From positions 1 to 23,405 of the forward strand of contig JBLINH010000012.1 of assembly GCA_047639165.1 (NCBI GenBank): a stretch of 23,405 nt of DNA. The letters run 5' to 3'. A program made the translations under genes and the position numbers. Below the pieces are notes generated by a model. It worked only from the letters and a program-made list of their open reading frames with translations, made no database searches and was not told where the DNA came from. This DNA comes from JBLINH01 sp047639165 (GTDB lineage Bacteria; Patescibacteriota; Minisyncoccia; Phycocordibacterales; JAACPR01). Of the stretch, positions 15,125 through 21,979 are shown piece after piece; the stretch's first letter is position 1, and each line of letters starts with the position of its first letter.

Positions 15125-15370
15125 CTAACTGAATTTAACAGCTAATTTCAGTTTTTCCTCTCTCTGCATCTTTTTTATCTCTATCTCTCTCTTTGAAGCC
15201 TCACTCCTATTTTTAGATTCTTCTGTGTATATAATCTTCACAGCTTTGTGTGCTTTTGTATATTTACTAGCAGTTCCCTCCTTATGTTCTTTAAATCTTC
15301 TTTCAACATCAGTAGTTATTCCTGTGTATATACTATTATCAGCACATTGTAGTAGATATATGTAGTACAT
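15125..15370 (-). CDS. GIY-YIG domain protein, UPF0213/YhbQ-like (81 aa)
   Basis: The N-terminus MYYIYLLQCADNSIYTGITT carries the GIY-YIG elements (YYIYLL and YTGIT), followed by the conserved Arg in VERRFKEH and by the family's KYTKAH and IYTEE. The C-terminal part is a basic helix (SKREIEIKKMQREEK), giving the standalone ~80-aa form. These single-domain proteins are predicted nucleases; their role is poorly defined. The ATG follows the truB stop by one nt, so it is the last gene of the ABC-tfoX-truB operon. Confidence 0.9.
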   Translation of the reverse strand: MYYIYLLQCADNSIYTGITTDVERRFKEHKEGTASKYTKAHKAVKIIYTEESKNRSEASKREIEIKKMQREEKLKLAVKFS

Positions 15371-15371
15371 A

Positions 15372-16061
15372 TTATGTGAGTATCTTAACCCTCTTCAATT
15401 TAAGCAAGGTGGTAGGAAAATTAAAGTTTTCAGTTAGTCCCCTTATATATGTACCTGTTGATACAAGTATCCTGACCTTAAACACAAAAACATCATCTTT
15501 GTTTTCTTCAAAATACTTCTTCCATCTTGTTATCGTTTCTTTTTGTCTGAACTTTCCGTTGACTTTTGCTACATTTTTTAGAATATACTCTTGTACTTTT
15601 TCATGTCCAGATTCTAAAAGTTCAACTTCCTTTATAGAAACTTTCCTACTTGGTCTTTCAATATCTGTATTCCCTGACTTAAAATGATCGAACAGTTTCT
15701 TTCCGTCCACAGTCATGGAAGAAAACCAAGGATACTTTTGTTCTTTTATACCTTTTAGAGCCTCTACTTGTTCTTCAAGCTTTTCTACCTCACCTCCAGT
15801 CTCAGTGATAAGTCCAAGCACATCTCCTGTGTCGGTCGACACCTTTGCTATGAAAACAGCTTCATATTCTTTATCATATTTTAAATGCTCTTTGTATTCT
15901 TTGTTTTCTTCTCCAACTAATACCATAACCTCCCCTTCTGCCATTGGATCTAACCTTCCAGCATATGATAGCTTTTCATCTTTTAGTTCTGGTTTTTCTT
16001 CTTTCAGTCTCTCCAACATCTCAAGTGGAGTTTCCGAAACATTCTTTGTGTATTTAATCAT
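15372..16061 (-). CDS. truB: tRNA pseudouridine-55 synthase, divergent short form (229 aa)
   Basis: It isomerises U55 in the tRNA T-loop. The catalytic motif YAGRLDPMAEG (33-43) places the nucleophile at D38. SSMTVDGKKLFDHF matches the usual SAVKVDGKRLY, and VSTGTYIRGLTENF matches the GTYIRSL motif near the C-terminus. The N-terminus is shortened: the usual DKPxGxTS lead is reduced to YTKNVSETPLEML, and no C-terminal PUA domain follows. The start overlaps the preceding TfoX-like frame by eight nt (ATGATTAA). Confidence 0.9.
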   Translation of the reverse strand: MIKYTKNVSETPLEMLERLKEEKPELKDEKLSYAGRLDPMAEGEVMVLVGEENKEYKEHLKYDKEYEAVFIAKVSTDTGDVLGLITETGGEVEKLEEQVEALKGIKEQKYPWFSSMTVDGKKLFDHFKSGNTDIERPSRKVSIKEVELLESGHEKVQEYILKNVAKVNGKFRQKETITRWKKYFEENKDDVFVFKVRILVSTGTYIRGLTENFNFPTTLLKLKRVKILT

Positions 16062-16385
16062 TTTGGTCTAGTATTTCTTCTGCTAATATTACAAACTCTT
16101 CCCTGTCATCAAGAAGTTCCTCCAGTACCAACCACCAGTTTTTAATAACAACAGGTTTTTTCTTATCTTTCCTTGTGTATATGAACTGTGTTGATCCCAT
16201 ATCAATATATTTCTTTTGTAGTTCTTTGGTTTTAACCTTGAAGTATATTGAGTCCTCAAACATTACCCCTAGTTGTTTTCCTTCTACCTTAAGTAAAACA
16301 CCACAAACATCCTAGATGTTTGTATATTACCTATAGGCTCCAATATGTCTAGTGCGTGATCTACAAATTCTTGTGGGATGGACAT
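16054..16385 (-). pseudogene. TfoX N-terminal-domain-like protein, split by a frameshift
   Basis: Two frames together make one TfoX_N domain. The first (ATG at 16385, stop at 16284) encodes MSIPQEFVDHALDILEPIGN..SRMF, matching the family's N-terminal helix and RRMFGG. It then goes out of frame near 16300-16307. The second continues VEGKQLGVMFEDSIYFKVK and FIYTRKDKKKPV to DQND, stop at 16054. Reading GGTGGT instead of GTGGT at the break (one lost G) would restore RMFGGVLLKVEGK. So this is a recent pseudogene, a sequencing error or, less likely, a programmed shift. It sits 3 nt after the ABC gene and overlaps truB. Full-length TfoX (Sxy) regulates competence; stand-alone TfoX_N proteins have unclear roles. 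Confidence 0.75.
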
Positions 16386-16388
16386 ATA

Positions 16389-18149
16389 TTATTCAGTGAT
16401 AAATCCACCAGCTTGATGATTCCACAAACCAGAGTATGTTCCACCTTTTTCTAGTAACTCTTGATGATTCCCATCTTCAGCGATAATACCTCCTCGTATA
16501 ACAAGGATCCTATCCATTTCGGATATAGTTGAAAGTCTGTGTGCAATGGCGATAACAGTCTTTCCTTCCATAAGGATAGTTAGTGCCTTTTGAATTAGAA
16601 CTTCACTCTCACTGTCGAGAGCACTCGTGGCTTCGTCCAAGATGAGAATTGGAGCATTCTTCAAAATGGCTCGTGCAATTGCAATCCTTTGTCTTTGACC
16701 AGCTGATAACTTAACTCCTCTTTCACCAACTAATGTATCGTAACCATCTGGCAGTTTAACGATGAAATCATGTGCCTGTGCCTTTTTGGCTGCCTCAATT
16801 ATCTTAGAGTTATCTGTATTATTTTGACCGTAGTTAATATTCTCTTTTATACTCCTGTGAAAGAGGATTGGCTCCTGAGGAACAATAGCGACTGATCTAT
16901 GCAAACTGTCTTGAGTTACATTTGCAATATTCTGACCATCGATAGAAACTGATCCTGATGACAGATCATATTGTCTAAGTAGTAACTTTATGAAAGTTGT
17001 CTTACCAGATCCTGATGGTCCAACAACACCAACTTTGTGTCCCGGCTTTATATCAAGATTAAAGTTCTTGAAGATACTTTCATTATTGTGGTAATTGAAT
17101 GTTAAATCTTTTACTGAAATATTACCTTGATCTACTTTTAGTTCACCAGCGCTTGGAATATCTTTAACTTCATAATCGATAAGTATTTCACTAAGGCTTT
17201 GTTTTATTTGTCCGTAGTTCTTAGAGAATCTGTTCATAGATGTTCCAATGAACATAAGATCAGATGATATACTCGCCAGAAGTGTAAATATTAGGATAAA
17301 ACCTCCTGGTGTTACATTTCCAACTTTCCAAGCAGAATATAAAACATAACTTGAGATAAATATAAAAATACCGATTAATATAGCGTTCATAGTAATGATA
17401 GATTCTGCAATGTACCATGACTTGAGCATGGCCTTTTTGTATTTAACAGAAAGATTTTTTACAACATTAACCTCATGGTCTCTAGTTGCGAAATGCTTAA
17501 CCGCAACCATGTTTGTTGCAACATCTACAGTCTTACCTCTCAATTCGGATTGTATTTTAGTTTCATATTCTGCAGCCTTTCGTCTGAATTTGATAACAAA
17601 CAGATTCAACGCTACTAAAAAAACAGAGAATATCAATAAGATAAAAGCTAGTTTTGTGCTAACCGTCATTATGTAGAAAAATGAAAATATGATTCCTATA
17701 AAAGTGGGAAGGTAACTCCATAGAAATGACTCCACCATCGACTCTGCACTGGATGATGCTATACCAACACTACTTGATAAAGATCCGGCAAACCTATTAT
17801 CAAAAAAGTTTTGACTGTGTTTTGAAAGATACGAAAACAGTTTGTTATACCCGTGTGTTTCAACCTCAGTAGCCAATTTAGCCCCTGTAAATCCAGACAT
17901 CCTCCACATTAGCTGACTGATCATAAGTACGGTAGGAAACATCATTACCCAGAATAGAATAGTTGTGGTGCTTGTTAAATCAACAGATGATATACCATCA
18001 ACTATCTTTTTAAGAACATATGCTCTTGTGGTATTTCCAAATGTACCTAGAATAACCGCCAACACAGAGATAATAAACCATTTCTTGTATGGCTTAGTTA
18101 GGTACAGTATGAAAGACAGTGGTCTTTTTGGTATATCGTTTTTAGACAT
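16389..18149 (-). CDS. ABC-type exporter, fused membrane and ATPase domains (586 aa)
   Basis: This is a half-transporter of the MsbA/LmrA-like type. Six membrane helices fill about residues 20-320. An ATPase domain follows, with Walker A GPSGSGKTT (about 376-384), Q-loop IVPQEPILF, signature LSAGQRQRIAIARA, Walker B ILILDEATSALD and switch His in AIAHRLST. It would work as a homodimer because no partner ABC gene is adjacent. Substrate (drug, lipid or peptide) cannot be told. It is the first gene of a four-gene run with the TfoX-like gene, truB and the GIY-YIG gene. Confidence 0.93.
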   Translation of the reverse strand: MSKNDIPKRPLSFILYLTKPYKKWFIISVLAVILGTFGNTTRAYVLKKIVDGISSVDLTSTTTILFWVMMFPTVLMISQLMWRMSGFTGAKLATEVETHGYNKLFSYLSKHSQNFFDNRFAGSLSSSVGIASSSAESMVESFLWSYLPTFIGIIFSFFYIMTVSTKLAFILLIFSVFLVALNLFVIKFRRKAAEYETKIQSELRGKTVDVATNMVAVKHFATRDHEVNVVKNLSVKYKKAMLKSWYIAESIITMNAILIGIFIFISSYVLYSAWKVGNVTPGGFILIFTLLASISSDLMFIGTSMNRFSKNYGQIKQSLSEILIDYEVKDIPSAGELKVDQGNISVKDLTFNYHNNESIFKNFNLDIKPGHKVGVVGPSGSGKTTFIKLLLRQYDLSSGSVSIDGQNIANVTQDSLHRSVAIVPQEPILFHRSIKENINYGQNNTDNSKIIEAAKKAQAHDFIVKLPDGYDTLVGERGVKLSAGQRQRIAIARAILKNAPILILDEATSALDSESEVLIQKALTILMEGKTVIAIAHRLSTISEMDRILVIRGGIIAEDGNHQELLEKGGTYSGLWNHQAGGFITE

Positions 18150-18180
18150 GATTTACAATAATATTACATCGGGTTTACTT

Positions 18181-18504
18181 TTATCCCAAGGCCAAACTTC
18201 TCATATAATCCGAAACAGACTTAAATCCTTCTTTTACAGCTTTTTTCTCTATCCTGTCTTTATCTTTAGTTGAAATTCTAAATCGTATAATCTCTGATTG
18301 TTTTTTTACATGCTCTTTTTCAGAAATTATTAAATTTGGTAAATCTATAAGAAGACCAGCAACATCTCCTGTAATAAACTCTTGTGAAATATTTGCATCT
18401 TTACATTCAACAAAGACAACATCTTTGTTTCTCTTTTCAAGACTGTAATTATATCTTTTATTATTTATTGTTATGTTGTAGTTTATTTTTTTCATATCTT
18501 TCAT
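18181..18504 (-). CDS. Ribbon-helix-helix domain protein, possible autoregulator (107 aa)
   Basis: Residues about 70-107 (IIRFRISTKDKDRIEKKAV..SVSDYMRSLAL) have the strand-helix-helix layout and the G-F-x-S-V-S-D-Y-x-R turn of MobC/CopG-like RHH DNA-binding domains. The N-terminal 65 residues form a beta-rich domain (YNYSLEK, VVFVECKDA, QEFITGDVAGLLIDL). This recalls HicB antitoxins, but no HicA-like toxin is adjacent, so I do not call it one. Start M1 or M4 are both possible; neither has a good Shine-Dalgarno. Its promoter contains matching palindromes, suggesting self-repression. Confidence 0.75.
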   Translation of the reverse strand: MKDMKKINYNITINNKRYNYSLEKRNKDVVFVECKDANISQEFITGDVAGLLIDLPNLIISEKEHVKKQSEIIRFRISTKDKDRIEKKAVKEGFKSVSDYMRSLALG

Positions 18505-18511
18505 AATATAA

Positions 18512-18547
18512 TAGCTACATTATATACTAATGTAGCTACATATCCAA
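18512..18547 (-). promoter_or_regulatory. Promoter of the RHH gene with twin palindromic operator sites
   Basis: On the minus strand TTGGAT (18547-18542), exactly 17 nt, then TATAAT (18524-18519). The spacer holds the perfect palindrome ATGTAGCTACAT (18530-18541). A second TAGCTACAT (18512-18520) overlaps the -10. The two TAGCTACAT starts are 21 bp apart, two helical turns. TAGCTACATTA and TAATGTAGCTA also form an 11-bp inverted repeat (18512-18522/18528-18538). This layout suits two dimers of an RHH repressor. Confidence 0.6.
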
Positions 18548-18565
18548 TACTATATTATATACCTT

Positions 18566-19801
18566 CTACTTCCCTTTACTAACTACAAAAGTATATGCTT
18601 GTCCTTCTTTACCTGCTCGTCCTGTTCGTCCGATTCGGTGGATATAGTCTTCGTAAGTTTGTGGTTGTTCGAAGTTTATAACATGAGTTACATTTGGGAT
18701 ATCAAGTCCTCGGGCAGCAACATCTGTTGCAACAAGAATGTTTATCTTTCCTTTCTTGAAAGCATCCAATGATCTCTTTCTTTGTGTCTGATTCTTGTTT
18801 CCGTGAATAGAGTCAGCTGGAAAATTATCAGCCGTAAGCATACCAGCTATCTTAGCTGCTGTGAACTTCATCTCTGCGAAAACTAGAACCTTCTCATAGT
18901 TAATATTGTTCAACGTCTCAACCAATTTTTGGTATCTTGCTTCGTTGTTTTTTACGTAGATAATATCTTGTGAAATATGATCTCCGTTTTGACTAGCTCT
19001 TACAGAAATTGTAACAGGGTTTTCAAGCATTCGATCAAGTAGGGTCGTAATAGCTGGAGTTATAGTTGCACTGAAACAAAGAGTTTGTGGCTTACCGCTG
19101 ATAGCAGAAATGATTGATTTGATATCAGGCAGGAATCCCATATCGAGCATTCGATCAGCTTCATCAAGGATGAATGTTTCTGTCTTACTCAAGTCCAAAT
19201 GTCTTTGGTTGATAAGGTCTTTTATTCTTCCTGGTGTACCGATAATAACACTAGGACCTCTCCTTAGTTCTCTGATTTGAGGGTTTATATTCATTCCACC
19301 AACACAAAGTGTTGTATATAGATGCATACCAGATGCAAATCGGTTGAAGTCATCTTGGATTTGACCGGCAAGTTCTCTTGTTGGTGCGATTATTAGAGCA
19401 GTTCCATCGTCTCCCTTACTTTTCAGTTTCATGATAAGAGGAAGTACAAAAGCAGCTGTTTTCCCACTACCTGTATCTGATAGTCCGATAACATCCTTTC
19501 CTTCAAGAACATGAGGAATAGCTTCATCCTGAATCTTTGTAGGATGACTAATATTCATTCTCTTTAGGTTCTCTAGGACAGTATGAGGAAATCCAAAATC
19601 TGTGAACAGATTATTTGGTTCATATACCTGTTCTTTTTGAACGGTTGGTTTTCTATTGATAAACTTCTGTGGGTCTATGTATTGGCTTCTGAATCGTCCG
19701 CCTCCTCCTCCACCAGATCCTCGTCTTGGTGATGAACTACGGTTAGAAAATTTAGGTGGGCGCGTAGCTCCACGTTTCTTATGTTTGTATTGTGTATTCA
19801 A
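18566..19801 (-). CDS. DEAD-box ATP-dependent RNA helicase (411 aa, TTG start)
   Basis: Helicase motifs occur in order: Q motif PTKIQ (87-91), motif I SDTGSGKT (108-115), PTREL (140-144), GG, TPGR, motif II DEAD (213-216), SAT (244-246), then ATDVAARGLD and HRIGRTGRAG. An N-terminal 60-residue basic, Gly/Arg/Ser-rich tail (RRGSGGGGGGRFR) is likely disordered and RNA-binding; the family usually carries such a tail at the C-terminus, whereas here the chain stops soon after motif VI. Start TTG at 19801 is used because an in-frame stop lies just upstream and the next Met is inside the core (about residue 82). It likely acts in ribosome assembly, RNA decay or cold response. Confidence 0.92.
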   Translation of the reverse strand: MNTQYKHKKRGATRPPKFSNRSSSPRRGSGGGGGGRFRSQYIDPQKFINRKPTVQKEQVYEPNNLFTDFGFPHTVLENLKRMNISHPTKIQDEAIPHVLEGKDVIGLSDTGSGKTAAFVLPLIMKLKSKGDDGTALIIAPTRELAGQIQDDFNRFASGMHLYTTLCVGGMNINPQIRELRRGPSVIIGTPGRIKDLINQRHLDLSKTETFILDEADRMLDMGFLPDIKSIISAISGKPQTLCFSATITPAITTLLDRMLENPVTISVRASQNGDHISQDIIYVKNNEARYQKLVETLNNINYEKVLVFAEMKFTAAKIAGMLTADNFPADSIHGNKNQTQRKRSLDAFKKGKINILVATDVAARGLDIPNVTHVINFEQPQTYEDYIHRIGRTGRAGKEGQAYTFVVSKGK

Positions 19802-20164
19802 GTTAGATTTTAGTTACTTTTAACTTCTTGTTCAGTTTGGGTGAACATAGAAGCTAAAGCGACTAGATATTCACTGGGAGTGACAGTATCACGTTTTGAG
19901 GTGAAAGTAAAGGATTAAATGCTTATTGCTTGGGGTATTGGACGACGTTAGAACCTATCTTATGTTAAATGAGAGTGATAGATTCTCTATTGTAAAGAGG
20001 TGGTGATTTAAATAAAGTTGATATTTTTTGATATTTTTATTTTTTCTACCACCACAACCCCGGAAGTTCTGATTGGTATGGCCAAGAAACGATTATATTT
20101 TGATAAATAATATACAAATTACCATAATAATCGATAGTCTTTTGTAGTTAGTTTTTGTATTTAT
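19802..20164. other. 363-nt gap without a confident gene
   Basis: This is the longest non-coding stretch, between the helicase and the LapA-like gene. On the minus strand, frame 19810-19911 reads ..TPSEYLVALASMFTQTEQEVKSN then stops, but its only Met is late (19848), so it is at most a 12-residue peptide or a gene remnant. GGTGGT (19999-20004) and ACCACC (20048-20053) could pair around an AT-rich 43-nt loop containing TGATATTTTTTGATATTTTT. It could be a long helicase leader; cold-shock helicases often have one. Nothing firmer can be said. Confidence 0.4.
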
Positions 20165-20236
20165 CTATTTTTTCTTATCATCTTCTATTTTTTTCTTATC
20201 ATCTTCTATTTTTTTCTTATCATCTTCTATTTTTTT
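20165..20236. repeat. 21-nt tandem repeat inside the LapA-like gene
   Basis: On the plus strand the unit is TTTTTTCTTATCATCTTCTAT (21 nt), present three times plus a partial start. It encodes the seven-residue KKIEDDK unit. Multiples of 21 nt keep the frame, so copy number can vary without breaking the protein. Confidence 0.85.
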
Positions 20237-20488
20237 CTTATATAAATTATTCTCTTTCAAAAGTTTATTTACTTTCATGTATCTCTTTATATTTCCGGGG
20301 AATATCAGAATTAATCCAACCAGAAAACCAACAATTAAAGTCGAGATTAGAATCAAAGAGATCGGTCCACTAAAGTCATAAGTAAAAAATTGAACGGTCA
20401 CTTCTTCATTGTTCTGGACCACAAAAACCAGTATGACAACACTAATAAATATTCCAAGTGTGGTAAAAAATCGTATAAAAAATTTCAT
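20165..20488 (-). CDS. LapA-domain-like membrane protein with C-terminal heptad repeats (107 aa)
   Basis: Two hydrophobic helices (about 5-24 and 43-64) with QNNEEVTVQFF between them match the short LapA (DUF1049) proteins, in which two spans enclose a small loop with the N-x-x-x-V-x-V-x-F motif. In E. coli, LapA works with LapB in lipopolysaccharide assembly; here that role is unlikely because no outer-membrane genes are seen. The tail after the second span is a charged helix, KKIEDDK repeated about three times, which may form a short coiled coil. An extended -10 (TGGTATAAT) ends six nt before the ATG. Confidence 0.82.
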   Translation of the reverse strand: MKFFIRFFTTLGIFISVVILVFVVQNNEEVTVQFFTYDFSGPISLILISTLIVGFLVGLILIFPGNIKRYMKVNKLLKENNLYKKKIEDDKKKIEDDKKKIEDDKKK

Positions 20489-20494
20489 AAAAGA

Positions 20495-20503
20495 ATTATA
20501 CCA
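20495..20503 (-). promoter_or_regulatory. Extended -10 promoter of the LapA-like gene
   Basis: TGG-TATAAT on the minus strand (20503-20495), six nt before the ATG at 20488. Confidence 0.5.
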
Positions 20504-20516
20504 GTTTTATTTTAAT

Positions 20517-20645
20517 TTAAAAGTAATTTATATTTTGTTGATATCCTTCATAGCATGAAAAGCAACGAATATTTCTATTTCGATTATGAACATAGGGCAA
20601 ACAATTTATATCAATAGAATTAAACCCGGCTGCCAAGGCATTCAT
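20517..20645 (-). CDS. Possible tiny protein (42 aa)
   Basis: The frame from ATG 20645 to TAA 20517 reads MNALAAGFNSIDIN..PYVHNRNRNIRCFSCYEGY. It is cysteine-containing (CFSC plus C15) and moderately basic, with no family I recognise. It has the same start arrangement as several sure genes here: TGATAAAAT on the minus strand (20661-20653) ends seven nt before the ATG. Against it are its size, lack of terminator and an overlapping 20-aa plus-strand frame. Could also be the remnant of a larger gene. Confidence 0.3.
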   Translation of the reverse strand: MNALAAGFNSIDINCLPYVHNRNRNIRCFSCYEGYQQNINYF

Positions 20646-20663
20646 GAGTGGAATTTTATCATA

Positions 20664-21311
20664 TTAAGACGAACCGCCGGATCCTTTACAGATGACTTCT
20701 TTCTCGCTAGCGCTTATATCTTCTAACATCTTATTTATCTCAAAGGCTTCGCTTCTAAATTCTGTTTCAGTACTATTTATCTTCGATACTTTAATGTAGT
20801 ATGCTCCTGACCAAACAACCCCCACTTTCCATTTTAGATTTTGTAAATCTTTTTCTATGGTATTTTCTTTTGTTAATCCGCTCGCTATCGGCCCCACCAC
20901 GTCTCTGGTACCAGCATCAACAAGATCTATCTCTAATGAATCTATTGTTGTAGATGATTGCCAAGAAATTGGGTAAGTGCAACCAATGAAAAATCTACCA
21001 CCTTCTTGAGGGAAAGTGAAAGAAAATTCCAAGTTAGTATCTGTTACTGAAGTGGATATAGCTACGGTCGTAGTCGAAGTGACCCCCGGTATAGTTCCAT
21101 CAGTAGATGTGGCTAGTTCTCCCATCATTGCTGGAGAAGTAGTAGCCAATTCTGCATTCTGTTTAGATAGATAACCCGAATAGGAGTTTGTGACAAATAA
21201 ATCGTTTAAATTATTAAATACTTGATTAAATTGATTATTAGACCAATAACTAAAAAGAGTTATGCTACCAAACAAAACAAATACTAAAATAGAACGCTTC
21301 CAGTTATTCAT
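20664..21311 (-). CDS. Signal-anchored surface protein with a Kre9/KNH-like beta domain (215 aa)
   Basis: One N-terminal hydrophobic helix (about 7-23) acts as signal anchor. A Thr/Ser/Ala-rich linker follows (about 55-92). The domain at about 99-192 starts FTFPQEGGRFFIGCTYPISW and includes LEIDLVDAGTRDVVG, WKVG and SGAYYIKVSK. The order P-x-x-G...I-x-W...L...W...G-x-Y-x-I is that of the Ser-Thr-rich GPI-anchored (Kre9/KNH) family. The extreme C-terminus is VICKGSGGSS, with one Cys (C208) and a flexible Gly/Ser end. There is no twin-arginine motif, so export is probably by Sec despite the neighbouring tat genes. It is likely exposed on the cell surface; ligand unknown. Confidence 0.7.
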   Translation of the reverse strand: MNNWKRSILVFVLFGSITLFSYWSNNQFNQVFNNLNDLFVTNSYSGYLSKQNAELATTSPAMMGELATSTDGTIPGVTSTTTVAISTSVTDTNLEFSFTFPQEGGRFFIGCTYPISWQSSTTIDSLEIDLVDAGTRDVVGPIASGLTKENTIEKDLQNLKWKVGVVWSGAYYIKVSKINSTETEFRSEAFEINKMLEDISASEKEVICKGSGGSS

Positions 21312-21353
21312 ATTTTATTGAGGCTTACTTTAACACACATATAATTATGCGAC

Positions 21354-21518
21354 TTAATTTTTCTTATCTATCTTATTCACGTCTTCTGTGAAACTCTTTC
21401 TAAGAATTTTAACTGCTTCCCCAACACCTTGAGCAAGATCTGCGATCTTCTTTGATCCAAAAAACAAAATGAGTACACCAACTAAAATGAGTAACTCTGT
21501 AATTCCTAATCCAAACAT
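21354..21518 (-). CDS. tatA: TatA-family translocase subunit, tandem copy 1 (54 aa)
   Basis: A Sec-independent (Tat) protein-translocation pore subunit: short membrane helix (about 6-20), the FG hinge (20-21), an amphipathic helix (SKKIADLAQGVGEAVKILRK) and a basic tail ending IDKKN. It is shorter than E. coli TatA (89 aa) but complete for the minimal family. It differs from copy 2 only at I25 (Val there) and T44 (Ala there). It is the last of three head-to-tail copies, 28 nt after copy 2, with no Shine-Dalgarno. Its 3' sequence is also very close to that of tatA copy 4. Confidence 0.9.
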   Translation of the reverse strand: MFGLGITELLILVGVLILFFGSKKIADLAQGVGEAVKILRKSFTEDVNKIDKKN

Positions 21519-21546
21519 GATATTTTTTATTATTTAATAATGCGAC

Positions 21547-21711
21547 TTAATTTTTCTTATCTATCTTATTCACGTCTTCTGCGAAACTCTTTCTAAGAAT
21601 TTTAACTGCTTCCCCAACACCTTGAGCAAGATCTGCGACCTTCTTTGATCCAAAAAACAAAATGAGTACACCAACTAAAATGAGTAACTCTGTAATTCCT
21701 AATCCAAACAT
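21547..21711 (-). CDS. tatA: TatA-family translocase subunit, tandem copy 2 (54 aa)
   Basis: Near-identical to copies 1 and 3. It has MFGLGITELL, hinge FG at 20-21, an amphipathic helix with V25, and A44. It is the middle of the 193-nt tandem array. The 28-nt spacers on both sides are also conserved, so the duplication covers gene plus spacer. All three would be read from the promoter at 21949-21976. Because the three proteins are almost interchangeable, the likely effect is dosage of the pore subunit. Confidence 0.9.
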   Translation of the reverse strand: MFGLGITELLILVGVLILFFGSKKVADLAQGVGEAVKILRKSFAEDVNKIDKKN

Positions 21712-21739
21712 GATATTTTTTATTATTTAATAATGCGAC

Positions 21740-21904
21740 TTAATTTTTCTTATCTATCTTATTCACGTCTTCTGCGAAACTCTTTCTAAGAATTTTAACT
21801 GCTTCCCCAACACCTTGAGCAAGATCTGCGACCTTCTTTGATCCAAAAAACAAAACTAGTAAACCAACTAAAATGAGTAACTCTGTAATTCCTATTCCAA
21901 ACAT
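21740..21904 (-). CDS. tatA: TatA-family translocase subunit, tandem copy 3 (54 aa)
   Basis: First gene of the tandem array. It shares everything from the FG hinge onward with copy 2, but its membrane helix differs: I4 for L4, L15 and V17 where copies 1 and 2 have V and I. It follows the promoter region 21949-21976. With copies 1 and 2 it would make a tricistronic tatA message. Confidence 0.9.
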   Translation of the reverse strand: MFGIGITELLILVGLLVLFFGSKKVADLAQGVGEAVKILRKSFAEDVNKIDKKN

Positions 21905-21948
21905 GATATTTTTTATTATTTAATAAATCAACGTCTTTTACCTAATTA

Positions 21949-21976
21949 ATTATATATTACTGACTAATGAAGACAA
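21949..21976 (-). promoter_or_regulatory. Promoter of the tatA copies 3-2-1 array
   Basis: Minus strand TTGTCT (21976-21971), 16 nt, TATAAT (21954-21949). The same boxes and spacing recur at 22267-22294 before tatA copy 4, and the bases between them are mostly conserved. Confidence 0.6.
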
Positions 21977-21979
21977 GCC

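Larger units (their letters stand above)
21348..21926. repeat. Three head-to-tail 193-nt units, each one tatA gene plus spacer
   Basis: Stop codons recur at 21354, 21547 and 21740, exactly 193 nt apart. Units 1 and 2 differ by only a few bases; unit 3 has further changes confined to the membrane-helix codons. Such identity points to recent duplication or ongoing gene conversion. Confidence 0.92.

Noticed and set aside
18181..18504. HicB antitoxin of a HicAB pair
   Set aside because: The domain order is reminiscent, but no ~60-aa HicA-like toxin lies on either side.
19810..19911. Minus-strand frame with protein-like sequence upstream of the helicase
   Set aside because: There is no start codon before a late Met; only 12 residues would be made.
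20165..20236. CRISPR-like short repeats
   Set aside because: They are contiguous 21-nt units with no spacers, coding KKIEDDK.
20554..20616. 20-aa plus-strand frame (MKSNEYFYFDYEHRANNLYQ)
   Set aside because: It has no Shine-Dalgarno or convincing promoter, and overlaps the slightly better minus-strand frame.
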